Part shown: positions 1-7,472 of the stretch, one piece after another
Layout: every line of letters starts with the position of its first letter
How positions within the stretch are numbered: position 1 is the stretch's first letter
From: Bifidobacterium breve
GTDB taxonomy: Bacteria > Actinomycetota > Acidimicrobiia > Acidimicrobiales > Ilumatobacteraceae
Direction: 5' to 3'
DNA: 13,859 bases
Assembly: GCA_945889575.1 (NCBI GenBank)
Contig: CAMDBY010000023.1
Location: 1-13,859 of the forward strand
Made by a program: the position numbers and the translations under genes
The notes under the pieces: generated by a model
What the model saw: the letters and a program-made list of their open reading frames with translations, nothing else
What the model was told of the DNA's origin: nothing
The model's database searches: none

Positions 1-755
1 CGAATTGTGAACAGAATTGCGCCTGTCTCAGGCAAACGACGCAATGTTTGCCATTCCGTACGGAACCACATGTCGGCAATGTCCATGTCCGGTGTATGTG
101 GCGGAATATCAGGCTGAAAGAGCGACGCATGATTGCTAATTCCCCAATTGGTTCGCCACATTGGTTTTTCAACGTTCAAACGTGTCAGCACTGCATTCAC
201 AGGCGAATCAAGATCTATGTCGTACCGAGCAACAGGCACGTGAATAGACGCCATGGTGCCACCGATCTTTTCGGCAAGGCGCCACCGATTCGGAGAACAC
301 AACACTGCCGCAACAAGTCGAGGCATTCCGTCAGCATCAGGCATCAGGATGCACAAATCATCAGCAACACACAATGCCGCTTCGATAAGAGCATCAACAC
401 CACGTGCACTTGTAGGTGCAACCCCAATTGAATTCATTATCCCGCGCGCAACTTCTTCGCATGCAGCTTCCGCAGCAGGAAGGCACGCCACAACTTCATC
501 TCGGCGGTCATTAATCAGGGCGCGCTTCATCTCAATGGTGGGCGACCAATCATCGTCAGGTTCAGAGACCCATTGATCAAGACCTAATGGACGTGCAGCA
601 ACGCGTAACCGCGCCGCATCGGCAGGCACAGGCAAATACGAATCAGGAATGGCTATAGAACGACGAAACCCCGAGCCGGAGCTCGGGGAATCGTGCAAAG
701 TTATCGGTTGCCGATCAAACGGCGTAAAGGGGTCGTTATGAAAAACGATGCTCAC
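1..755 (-). CDS. DUF3445 / heme-dependent oxidative N-demethylase-like protein, C-terminus cut off by window edge
   Basis: Reading the minus strand from a GTG at 755 gives 251 uninterrupted codons that leave the window at position 1. Recognisable family blocks are IHVPV (about residues 171-175), RTNWGI (201-206) and WQTLRRLPETGAILFTI (235-251). These match the conserved core of DUF3445, which includes heme-dependent oxidative N-demethylases of the dimethylamine monooxygenase type. An N-terminal block around LGLDQW (58-63) and an MKRAL helix (76-80) also fit. The substrate is unknown; oxidative removal of a methyl group from a small amine is the family precedent. The chosen GTG overlaps the TGA of the upstream SDR gene in GTGA, suggesting translational coupling in one operon with it. 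There is no good ribosome binding site, and a hairpin lies at codons 23-29, so a later start is possible. The family call is firm; the exact start is not. Confidence 0.82.
   Translation of the reverse strand, partial: MSIVFHNDPFTPFDRQPITLHDSPSSGSGFRRSIAIPDSYLPVPADAARLRVAARPLGLDQWVSEPDDDWSPTIEMKRALINDRRDEVVACLPAAEAACEEVARGIMNSIGVAPTSARGVDALIEAALCVADDLCILMPDADGMPRLVAAVLCSPNRWRLAEKIGGTMASIHVPVARYDIDLDSPVNAVLTRLNVEKPMWRTNWGISNHASLFQPDIPPHTPDMDIADMWFRTEWQTLRRLPETGAILFTI
669..688 (-). terminator. terminator-like hairpin near the start of the DUF3445 gene
   Basis: CCCCGAGC (669-676) pairs perfectly with GCTCGGGG (681-688) around a 4-base loop. Read on the minus strand the stem is followed by TTTCGTCGTT, a weak T tract. 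It lies about 65 bases beyond the SDR stop, where an intrinsic terminator would be expected, yet the reading frame runs straight through it. It may be a partial terminator or attenuator between the two genes, or only a GC-rich coding stretch. Confidence 0.35.
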
Positions 756-1534
756 TTAGGCGGCATACGAATGCCACCATCAACTCTGATGGTTTCAGCA
801 TTCATGTAGCTGTTCGTGATGCACTCAAGAACCATTGAAGCCAACTGATCTGGGCGACCAAGCTTCTGAGGAAACAACACACCCTTTTGTAGTTGGGCCT
901 TGAAAGCCTCGCTCTGATCACCTTGTCCGTAGATCGGTGTGTCAATAAGTCCTGGAGCAACGGTGTTCACGCGAATACCAGATGCTGACAAGTCACGAGC
1001 AATAGGAAGTGTCATACCGACGACTCCGCCCTTTGACGCTGAGTACGCGTTCTGACCAATTTGGCCATCGAATGCTGCAACAGATGCGATATTGACAATT
1101 GCGCCGCGCTCGCCATCTTCGAGTGGTTCTGTTTGGCTCATTGCAGTAGCTGCAATACGAATTGCATCGAATGTTCCGACCAAGTTGATCGCGATGACTT
1201 TCTTGAAAGCCTCGATATTGGCAGCCGAATCGTATGAGCCGTCTTTACCGATGGTGCGTTGCGCCCAACCGATGCCTGCTGAGTTCACCAGGACGCGAAG
1301 TGGGCCCATGGACTTAGCCATTTCCACTGCGTTGATGATGTCCTCTGTGACGGTGACGTCAACAGCACAAAATGCGCCGCCAACTTCTTTAGCAAGGGCC
1401 TCGCCGACCTCTTGCTGACGATCAAGATCGGCGATGACGACCTTTGCTCCACCTTTTGCGAGGAGACGAACAGAAGCTGCTCCGATACCGGATGCTCCAC
1501 CTGTGACAATTGCGCTGACGCCTTTAAGTTCCAT
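752..1534 (-). CDS. SDR-family NAD(H)-dependent dehydrogenase, 3-hydroxyacyl-CoA dehydrogenase (HSD17B10)-like
   Basis: A 260-residue classical short-chain dehydrogenase (numbering from the ATG at 1534). The cofactor motif TGGASGIG is at residues 11-18. An acidic patch ADLD (35-38) at the end of beta-2 favours NAD over NADP. NSAG is at 84-87, and the catalytic Ser151, Tyr164 and Lys168 fall in the VNIASVA and YSASK blocks. The C-terminal RVDGGIRMPPK and the overall pattern resemble type-2 3-hydroxyacyl-CoA dehydrogenases, so oxidation of a hydroxyacyl-CoA in fatty acid or branched-chain breakdown is likely, though SDR substrates are hard to predict. I start at ATG 1534 rather than GTG 1540 because TAGCCT lies exactly at -12 to -7 of the ATG, as in other leaderless genes here. 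rnhA ends 54 bases upstream; the DUF3445 gene overlaps its stop. Confidence 0.88.
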   Translation of the reverse strand: MELKGVSAIVTGGASGIGAASVRLLAKGGAKVVIADLDRQQEVGEALAKEVGGAFCAVDVTVTEDIINAVEMAKSMGPLRVLVNSAGIGWAQRTIGKDGSYDSAANIEAFKKVIAINLVGTFDAIRIAATAMSQTEPLEDGERGAIVNIASVAAFDGQIGQNAYSASKGGVVGMTLPIARDLSASGIRVNTVAPGLIDTPIYGQGDQSEAFKAQLQKGVLFPQKLGRPDQLASMVLECITNSYMNAETIRVDGGIRMPPK

Positions 1535-1540
1535 CCCCAC

Positions 1541-1546
1541 AGGCTA
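1541..1546 (-). promoter_or_regulatory. -10 box of a probable leaderless promoter for the SDR gene
   Basis: On the minus strand TAGCCT fits TAnnnT, with its last T 7 bases before the ATG at 1534. Transcription would then begin at the A of the start codon. No Shine-Dalgarno sequence is suitably placed. It means the SDR can be transcribed independently of rnhA. Confidence 0.45.
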
Positions 1547-1588
1547 CGCAATCAGGTCATCGACTTCCTAGCGGAGTGCCGAATCGGG

Positions 1589-2035
1589 CTAAAACTGGGT
1601 GTGCGCCACCGCAAGCGCATCGACATAATCGTTCATGCGATTGCCACTATGACCCTTGACCCATTCAAATTCCACTCGGCCACGTTTGATGACCAGTTCG
1701 ATAAATGGCTCCCACAAGTCGCGGTTCGCAACAGGCTGACGCTGAGAATTTTTCCAGCCACGTTTGTGCCAGCCACGCCACCAGCCATCGTTGAAACACT
1801 TCACGACATACGTGGAATCAGCAACGATGCGAATGACGCGCGGGTCATCTTCAAAATGGATAACAGCCTGATATGCGGCCATTATTTCCATCCGTTGATT
1901 CGTTGACCTGGCTTCTGCGCCACTGTCGTTGATGTCCCCTGAGGGAGCTACCGCCCATGCCCAGCCGCCTGGCCCTGGGTTACCCGAGCACGCACCATCT
2001 GTATAAATAACGATTACGTCGTCGGACAATTCCAT
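1589..2035 (-). CDS. rnhA: Ribonuclease HI
   Basis: A 148-residue protein close to the usual length of bacterial RNase HI. It cleaves the RNA strand of RNA-DNA hybrids, removing R-loops and primer remnants in the cytoplasm. The active-site set is complete: Asp13 in YTDGACSGNPGPGG, Glu50 in TNQRME, Asp73 in ADSTYV, His129 in VKGHSG and Asp139 in DYVDALA. The tryptophan- and glycine-rich segment at 83-94 with nearby Lys and Arg corresponds to the basic protrusion or handle that holds the hybrid. The gene starts at ATG 2035 and is divergent from aceE across 61 bases. The SDR gene follows downstream on the same strand. There is no sign of damage. Confidence 0.95.
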   Translation of the reverse strand: MELSDDVIVIYTDGACSGNPGPGGWAWAVAPSGDINDSGAEARSTNQRMEIMAAYQAVIHFEDDPRVIRIVADSTYVVKCFNDGWWRGWHKRGWKNSQRQPVANRDLWEPFIELVIKRGRVEFEWVKGHSGNRMNDYVDALAVAHTQF

Positions 2036-2096
2036 GACACTGATTGTTCACCATGGGACGGGGTAACGACGGGCTTTTACGAAAAATCATGGGAGA
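2036..2096. promoter_or_regulatory. Divergent intergenic region between rnhA and aceE
   Basis: These 61 bases must hold the promoters of both rnhA (leftward) and aceE (rightward). The heptamer CATGGGA occurs twice, at 2052-2058 and 2088-2094. The aceE ATG is preceded by AATCAT at -12 to -7, an imperfect match to the TAnnnT boxes elsewhere in the window, and by GGGAG one base from the start, too close for a normal ribosome site. I cannot identify either promoter firmly. Confidence 0.4.
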
Positions 2097-4817
2097 ATGA
2101 CACTTGTGATCTTCGATGGCTCAATGCATCAGCTCCCCGATACTGATCCGGGCGAGACTCAGGAATGGCTCGACTCTCTTGATTCTGTTGTCGATGGCCA
2201 CGGTGTTGAACGTGCCCGTTATTTATTGGCGCGCCTTCTTGAGCGTGCACAACACACTGATGTCAATTTTCCTGCCACCGTGTCAACGCCATATGTCAAC
2301 AGCATCACTGCGGACAATGAACCGTGGTTCCCTGGGGATGAACACTTAGAGCGTCGCATACGTGCATACATCAGATGGAACGCGGCAGTCATGGTGACTC
2401 GAGCAAATCACACTGCAGAGGGCATTGGTGGCCATCTATCGACGTTTGCAAGTTCTGCAAGCTTGTACGAAATTGGTTTCAATCATTTCTTTCACGGCAA
2501 AGACAACGGCGCAGCTGGTGACCATGTGTATTTCCAAGGACATGCTGCACCCGGAATTTATGCTCGTGCATTTCTTGAACGTCGCCTTGACGAAGACGAC
2601 CTTGATCATTTCCGTCGCGAGATCGGACGAGACGGAAAAGGTCTCTCCAGTTACCCACATCCTCGACTCATGCCAGAGTTTTGGGAATTTCCCACCGTGT
2701 CAATGGGGCTTGGCCCACTCACGGCGTTGTACCACGCTCGCTTTAATCGGTACTTACACAACAGAGGCATCGACGACACCTCAGCAAGCCGAGTATGGGC
2801 GTTCATTGGTGATGGTGAAACAGACGAACCAGAAACTCTTGGTTCTATTTCACTTGCAGCGCGAGAAAAACTAGACAACCTTGTCTTTGTCGTGAACTGC
2901 AACTTGCAGCGACTTGATGGACCTGTGCGTGGCAACGGCAAAATAATTCAGGAACTCGAAGCAGTGTTCCGCGGTGCCGGGTGGAACGTAATCAAAGTGG
3001 TGTGGGGTTCAAAGTGGGACGAACTGTTAGCGGCCGACGTTGACGGATTACTTCTCAACAAGATGAACTCCACTGTCGATGGTGAATTTCAGCGTTATTC
3101 CATTGAAGGCGGCGCATACATTCGCGAGCACTTCTTTGGCTCTGACCCTCGCTTGTTGCAGTTAGTTGCACACTTATCTGATGATGAATTGGTGAACCTG
3201 CCTCGTGGTGGTCATGACTACCGCAAGTTGTTTGCTGCATACCAAGCAGCTGTCGACAACCTTGGCTCTGGCAAACCCACTGTTATTTTGGCTAAGACCA
3301 TCAAGGGTTGGACTCTTGGGCCGCAAGTTGAAGGCCGCAACGCAACGCATCAAATTAAGAAACTCAATACGGATCAATTGCGGGCCATGCGTGATCGTTT
3401 GCACTTGCAAGAAGAGATTCCTGACTCTGCACTAGAAGGCGATGTGCTTCCGTACTATCGCCCGCCCGTTGACTCAGTTGAATATCAATACATGATGGAA
3501 CGTAGACGCACGCTCGGCGGTTCGCTACCAAAGCGCATTGTTCGCAACAAAACACCGCTCATCCTGCCCTCTGAAGAAGTGTTCACAGAATTCACACTTG
3601 GTTCTGGTGACCAATCGGTTAGTTCCACCATGGCGTTCACCCGATTGTTACGAAATCTTGCCCGTGATGATTCGTTTGGCAGTCGCGTTGTGCCGATAAT
3701 CCCAGACGAAGCACGAACCTTCGGCATGGATTCCATGTTTCGCGAGCTAAAGATCTACGCATCACAAGGTCAAAAATACGAACCAGTTGATCATGACCTC
3801 TTGTTGTCGTATGCAGAGTCCACACAAGGGCAAATTCTTGAAGAAGGAATCACAGAAGCCGGCGCAATGTCTAGCTGGATAGCCGCTGCCACCAGTTACG
3901 CCGCCCGCGGAGTGCCCATGGTTCCGTTCTACACGTTCTATTCAATGTTCGGCTTCCAACGTGTTGGTGACCTCATTTGGCAAGCAGCAGATGCTCGTGC
4001 GCGAGGTTTCCTCATGGGAGCAACAGCCGGTCGTACAACGCTCAATGGTGAAGGCTTGCAACATCAAGACGGACACAGTTTGTTATTAGCAACTGCAATA
4101 CCAGCATGCCAGGCGTATGACCCTGCATTTGCATTCGAAGTAGCGGCAATCGTTCAGCACGGCATTACAAAAATGTACGGAGAAAATCCGGTAGACATTT
4201 TTTATTACATCACGCTGTATAACGAAAACATTCCAATGCCTGCACAACCGAGCCACGTATCTACACACGATGTCATTAATGGTCTGTACCAATGGGCGCC
4301 ATCAACGTCCGGCACTGCGCACGCATCAATTTTGTTCTCTGGTTCAGCGTTTGCAGCAGCATCGGAAGCTGCGACCATTCTTCGCACCAAGTACTCCATT
4401 GATGTCGACCTGTGGTCAGCTACGTCGTACAAGTCATTGCGAGACGACGGAATGGAAGTGGAGCGATGGAACCGTCTTCACCCAACCGAAAAGAAGCGGC
4501 GTTCACATATCGAAACCTTGCTTGGCGCTTCAGCGGCACCAGTCGTTGCCGTCACTGATTTTCTGCGCATCGTTTCCGAACAAGTAGCTACGTTCGTGCC
4601 GAGTCGCCGGTTCTTATCACTCGGAACGGACGGCATGGGCCGCAGCGATACTCGTGAGGCACTGCGTGAATACTTTGAAACAAACGCCCCGCACATTGTT
4701 ATTGCGGTTCTCTCCAGCCTCATCGGATCGCATGGCGTGACAAAAGAAGTTGTCGCTCGGGCGATCATCGACCTCCATATCGACCCAGACGCAGTACATT
4801 CTCTTACTCGCGACTAA
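2097..4817 (+). CDS. aceE: Pyruvate dehydrogenase E1 component, homodimeric type
   Basis: A 906-residue protein, the normal size for the single-chain homodimeric E1. It decarboxylates pyruvate with thiamine diphosphate and passes the acetyl group to the lipoyl E2, linking glycolysis to the TCA cycle. The N-terminal QLPDTDPGETQEWLDSLD (12-29) matches other AceE proteins. GGHLSTFASSASLYEIGFNH (111-130) contains the conserved substrate/cofactor-site histidine region. The ThDP/Mg motif runs from GDGETDE (238-244) to NCNLQ (267-271). The pyrimidine-binding and transketolase C-terminal domains follow, with EEGITEAGAMSSW near residue 582. No E2 or E3 gene is nearby; in actinobacteria these are often encoded elsewhere. 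A small HhH-GPD gene begins 17 bases after its stop, so the three genes to galE are probably cotranscribed. ATG 2097 is best supported; Met10 is also possible. Confidence 0.96.
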   Translation: MTLVIFDGSMHQLPDTDPGETQEWLDSLDSVVDGHGVERARYLLARLLERAQHTDVNFPATVSTPYVNSITADNEPWFPGDEHLERRIRAYIRWNAAVMVTRANHTAEGIGGHLSTFASSASLYEIGFNHFFHGKDNGAAGDHVYFQGHAAPGIYARAFLERRLDEDDLDHFRREIGRDGKGLSSYPHPRLMPEFWEFPTVSMGLGPLTALYHARFNRYLHNRGIDDTSASRVWAFIGDGETDEPETLGSISLAAREKLDNLVFVVNCNLQRLDGPVRGNGKIIQELEAVFRGAGWNVIKVVWGSKWDELLAADVDGLLLNKMNSTVDGEFQRYSIEGGAYIREHFFGSDPRLLQLVAHLSDDELVNLPRGGHDYRKLFAAYQAAVDNLGSGKPTVILAKTIKGWTLGPQVEGRNATHQIKKLNTDQLRAMRDRLHLQEEIPDSALEGDVLPYYRPPVDSVEYQYMMERRRTLGGSLPKRIVRNKTPLILPSEEVFTEFTLGSGDQSVSSTMAFTRLLRNLARDDSFGSRVVPIIPDEARTFGMDSMFRELKIYASQGQKYEPVDHDLLLSYAESTQGQILEEGITEAGAMSSWIAAATSYAARGVPMVPFYTFYSMFGFQRVGDLIWQAADARARGFLMGATAGRTTLNGEGLQHQDGHSLLLATAIPACQAYDPAFAFEVAAIVQHGITKMYGENPVDIFYYITLYNENIPMPAQPSHVSTHDVINGLYQWAPSTSGTAHASILFSGSAFAAASEAATILRTKYSIDVDLWSATSYKSLRDDGMEVERWNRLHPTEKKRRSHIETLLGASAAPVVAVTDFLRIVSEQVATFVPSRRFLSLGTDGMGRSDTREALREYFETNAPHIVIAVLSSLIGSHGVTKEVVARAIIDLHIDPDAVHSLTRD

Positions 4818-4834
4818 ATCAAAGGAACAAGCAC

Positions 4835-5419
4835 GTGGGCACCTTGTACATCACCGGAAATCCTGACTCTGATGCATTTCTCAACGCCAACGGCACCGCG
4901 TTGCTAATCGGCATGCTGCTCGACCAACAAGTTCCGATGGAATGGGCCTTCAACGGACCATGGACATTGAAGCAACGACTCGGTCATCTTGATGCAAGGA
5001 AAATTGCAGCAATGGACCCAACGGAGTTTCTCGCTATCTGTTTAACAAAACCTGCGATCCATCGGTTTCCAAAAGCCATGGCGCAACGCATTCAAGGAAT
5101 GTGTGCAGTGCTCGCTGAAAAATACAAAGGCGAAGGCGAAAACATGTGGGCAGACATTGATGATGGTCATGTGCTGTTCGAACGCCTTCGTGAGTTGCCA
5201 GGCTTCGGTGCCGAGAAGGCTCAGATTTTTGTTGCGTTACTCGGCAAACGTTTTGACTTCACTCCCGCCAACTGGAAAAAAGCTGCAGGCGTATTTAGCG
5301 ACTCAAACCCTCGAACTGTTGCCGACATCACCTCAGCAGAAACTTTGTTGACAGTTCGGGCATGGAAAAAGGCCGAGAAGGCCGCTGATCGCGACAAGCA
5401 ATCACGGCCCCTGAAGTAG
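4835..5419 (+). CDS. HhH-GPD-type base excision DNA repair family protein
   Basis: 194 residues starting at GTG 4835, with a good AAAGGA ribosome site (4821-4826) 8 bases upstream. The helix-hairpin-helix is LPGFGAEKA (121-129), and LLDQQV (28-33) corresponds to the LSQQT-like N-terminal helix of endonuclease III/MutY glycosylases. The ending, with ITSAETLLTVRAWKKAEKAA (165-184), fits a conserved actinobacterial family annotated as HhH-GPD base excision repair protein. The classical catalytic residues are not obvious: the position of the Nth lysine is Glu127 with Lys128 beside it, and the VDTH aspartate motif is replaced by TPANW (143-147). There is no C-terminal Fe-S cysteine cluster. DNA binding is likely; glycosylase activity is unproven. 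It sits between aceE and galE, probably in one operon, without an evident functional link. Confidence 0.82.
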   Translation: MGTLYITGNPDSDAFLNANGTALLIGMLLDQQVPMEWAFNGPWTLKQRLGHLDARKIAAMDPTEFLAICLTKPAIHRFPKAMAQRIQGMCAVLAEKYKGEGENMWADIDDGHVLFERLRELPGFGAEKAQIFVALLGKRFDFTPANWKKAAGVFSDSNPRTVADITSAETLLTVRAWKKAEKAADRDKQSRPLK

Positions 5420-5429
5420 CCTCATTGCA

Positions 5430-6413
5430 ATGACCGTGCTCATCACCGGCGGTGCCGGATACATCGGATCCATCACCACACGACTCATTCGTGCATCTGG
5501 TCGTGGCGTTGTAGTTCTCGACACTCTCGAAAACGGTCACCGCAAAGCGGTCGGCGATGCCCCATTTATTCAGGGCGATATTGCAGATTCTGATCTCATT
5601 GCGCGAGTCGTGGCTGAACACCAGGTTGATGAAGTGGTGCACTTTGCTGCATACAAAGCAGTCGGTGAGTCCATGTTGAACCCTGGCAAGTACTTCAACA
5701 ACAACGTCACTGGTTCACAAAGACTTTTCGAATCTCTGCACACGGCGGGCGTCACGCGTGTTGTCTTTTCTTCTACTGCAGCGGTCTATGGCACTCCGCA
5801 GTCAGTCCCCGTTCGTGAGACCGATGTTCTGAGTTGTGAAAGCGTGTACGCCGAAACAAAGCTGATGATTGAAAAAACTCTTGGCTGGTATTCGCAAACA
5901 ACTGAAATGCGCAATGTGTGCTTGCGCTACTTCAATGCAGCCGGTGCCTCGCAAGATGCAACCCTCGGTGAAGACTGGCGCTTTTCCCAGAACCTCATCC
6001 CCCATGTCATGAAGGCTGTCCTTGGATTCGCACCGGCGCTCACTGTGTTTGGCAATGACTTCCCCACCCCAGATGGCACCGGGGTGCGTGATTACATACA
6101 TGTCGAAGATCTTGCTCGCGCTCATGTTGCTGCGCTTGATTACCTGGCAAAAGGTGGCGACAGCATCACATGCAATGTGGGCACTGGCTACGGAACAAGC
6201 GTGATGGATATCATCGCCGCCACTGAACGTGTCACAGGCAAAAAGGTGCCGTACGAAATTGCTGGTCGTCGCGCTGGTGATCCGTCAGAGTGTTACGCAG
6301 ATCCTCGTCGTATCAATGAGACGTTTGGTTGGTCGCCAACGCACAGTCTTGATGACATCATTTCTTCTACATACGCATGGCACACGTCGCATCCGCAGGG
6401 ACACGATTCGTAA
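5430..6413 (+). CDS. galE: UDP-glucose 4-epimerase
   Basis: A 327-residue extended SDR, typical length for GalE. It interconverts UDP-glucose and UDP-galactose (or the N-acetyl forms) with bound NAD, feeding galactose use and cell-envelope glycans. The Rossmann motif is GGAGYIG (7-13), the adenosine-ribose-binding Asp is at 31 in VLDTLENGH, and FAAYKAVGES (72-81) is the GalE-specific loop. SSTAAVYG (114-121) contributes the catalytic Ser/Thr region, and Tyr140 with Lys144 form the YxxxK pair in VYAETKLMIE. LRYFNAAGA (165-173), VRDYIHVEDLA (219-229) and RRAGDP are also standard. The Val before Tyr140 replaces the usual Pro. It begins 10 bases after the HhH-GPD stop with a poor ribosome site, suggesting translation depends on the upstream genes. 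It converges with the hydrolase gene with one base between stops. Confidence 0.95.
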   Translation: MTVLITGGAGYIGSITTRLIRASGRGVVVLDTLENGHRKAVGDAPFIQGDIADSDLIARVVAEHQVDEVVHFAAYKAVGESMLNPGKYFNNNVTGSQRLFESLHTAGVTRVVFSSTAAVYGTPQSVPVRETDVLSCESVYAETKLMIEKTLGWYSQTTEMRNVCLRYFNAAGASQDATLGEDWRFSQNLIPHVMKAVLGFAPALTVFGNDFPTPDGTGVRDYIHVEDLARAHVAALDYLAKGGDSITCNVGTGYGTSVMDIIAATERVTGKKVPYEIAGRRAGDPSECYADPRRINETFGWSPTHSLDDIISSTYAWHTSHPQGHDS

Positions 6414-6414
6414 A

Positions 6415-7182
6415 TTACGCTGACAACGTGCGCTGACGGTCAAGCCAACCGAGCAACACTGCAATGGCACGTGGGTCGTGACGAAGTCGATGTCCTGCAC
6501 CTTCAATGATTCGTAATTCTGCACTGCCATGTGCATCTGCCAAAATGCGCGAGTCAGCAACAGGCACACTTTCATCGTCATCACCATGCATTACCAACAA
6601 TGGTCGTGGTGCAAAACGTTGTGCCGCATCAACGGGGCGGAACCGGCGTAGTTCCCGGCTCCATTCATCAAATGATGCAGGAAACCCTGGCGTACGAATG
6701 GCTCCGATTTCGCGAGCATGTTCAAAGAAACGTCGTGGCTGGCCAGCCCAGTCATCGAAATCTGCACGAGCACTTAGTAAAGCACATCCGCGCACTCGCG
6801 GGTCATCTGCTGCAACACATAATGCAAGTGCACCACCAGTATTTGTACCTACGAGCCACACGCCATCGGGCGATACTTCGTCTTCTAAATGATCAATGGC
6901 AGCGCGCAAGTCATCAACCCACCCCTGCATTGAAAAATCACCTTCGCTGTTGCCGCATCCACGAAATGTAAACGTGAGCGCAGCCCATCCCAAGTCATTT
7001 GCCACACGATCCATCAGTTGTGAAAACGTGACCCCAGATTGTCGAGCATCAACTGACCCACTCGGAAAACCATGACACAAGATGACGCCCGGCAATGACG
7101 ATGCATAACCAGTCGGCGTTGCCAAGTAACGATTAAGAACTAACGACCCAGATTGGAAAGTTCCGTTGGTCGCATCTGACAT
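6415..7182 (-). CDS. Alpha/beta hydrolase-fold protein with Asn at the nucleophile position
   Basis: 255 residues with a complete alpha/beta hydrolase fold: oxyanion-loop CHGFP (37-41), strand FTFRGCGNSEG (71-81), nucleophile elbow VGTNTGG (111-117), acid loop HGDDDESVP (199-207, Asp203) and the final His231 in GAGHRL. The elbow should read GxSxG but has Asn114, encoded by AAT at 6843-6841; a serine codon AGT is one base away. The protein may be a non-catalytic relative, a variant with other chemistry, or a product of a single base error. The overall type is the dienelactone-hydrolase/serine aminopeptidase-like group with a short cap; its substrate is unknown. It begins 11 bases after the 74-residue gene, so the two are probably cotranscribed. 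TAAGTT at -14 to -9 could give an extra promoter. Confidence 0.85.
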   Translation of the reverse strand: MSDATNGTFQSGSLVLNRYLATPTGYASSLPGVILCHGFPSGSVDARQSGVTFSQLMDRVANDLGWAALTFTFRGCGNSEGDFSMQGWVDDLRAAIDHLEDEVSPDGVWLVGTNTGGALALCVAADDPRVRGCALLSARADFDDWAGQPRRFFEHAREIGAIRTPGFPASFDEWSRELRRFRPVDAAQRFAPRPLLVMHGDDDESVPVADSRILADAHGSAELRIIEGAGHRLRHDPRAIAVLLGWLDRQRTLSA

Positions 7183-7193
7183 CTGAAGCGAAC

Positions 7194-7418
7194 TTACGCG
7201 CGAGGCTTGCGAAGGCGACGTGTTACGCCAGCTGTTGCGAGGGTGTATCCGCGGTTACGGGCTTCTGCCAATGTGTCAGGCCCGAAACAGAGCCCTACGC
7301 CTTCAGCAACAATTGTGTCGACAATGTCTTTGTCGCTCCACTCATCAAGGTCGTACACCAATTGTGTGCGTTTGTCTCCGAGGAATCGTGTGTGCTCAAA
7401 CTTGCCTGGTCTTTCCAT
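7194..7418 (-). CDS. Small conserved-looking protein of unknown function (74 aa)
   Basis: A 74-residue soluble protein beginning MERPGKFEHTRFLGDK from ATG 7418. It is rich in charged residues: an acidic middle (DLDEWSDKDIVDTIVAE, about 23-39) and a basic C-terminus (TRRLRKPRA, 66-74). I recognise no domain, signal peptide or membrane segment. The gene lies in the otherwise empty space between TetR and the hydrolase, has no competing frame, and is followed after 11 bases by the hydrolase, supporting a real two-gene operon. Half of its length (GLCFGPDTLAEARNRGYTLA) could form a short helix-containing domain. Being in an operon does not reveal its role. Confidence 0.7.
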   Translation of the reverse strand: MERPGKFEHTRFLGDKRTQLVYDLDEWSDKDIVDTIVAEGVGLCFGPDTLAEARNRGYTLATAGVTRRLRKPRA

Positions 7419-7425
7419 ATCGATA

Positions 7426-7431
7426 ACGGTA
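7426..7431 (-). promoter_or_regulatory. Possible -10 box for the 74-aa gene / hydrolase operon
   Basis: TACCGT on the minus strand fits TAnnnT with its last T 8 bases before ATG 7418, so a leaderless or near-leaderless transcript is plausible. No Shine-Dalgarno sequence precedes the ATG. The fit is one base off the spacing seen at the better examples in this window. Confidence 0.3.
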
Positions 7432-7472
7432 GTACCCCAGCCTCCTGTGTGAAGGAACGGCGAGCTAGTTAG

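Noticed and set aside
48..576. Two plus-strand open frames at 48-431 and 253-576.
   Set aside because: They are antisense to the DUF3445 frame, whose conserved motifs are clear, and their translations look like no protein.
1412..1906. Plus-strand open frame of 164 codons.
   Set aside because: It is antisense to rnhA and the SDR gene, both complete with catalytic residues.
2089..2091. ATG just upstream of aceE.
   Set aside because: It is out of frame with aceE.
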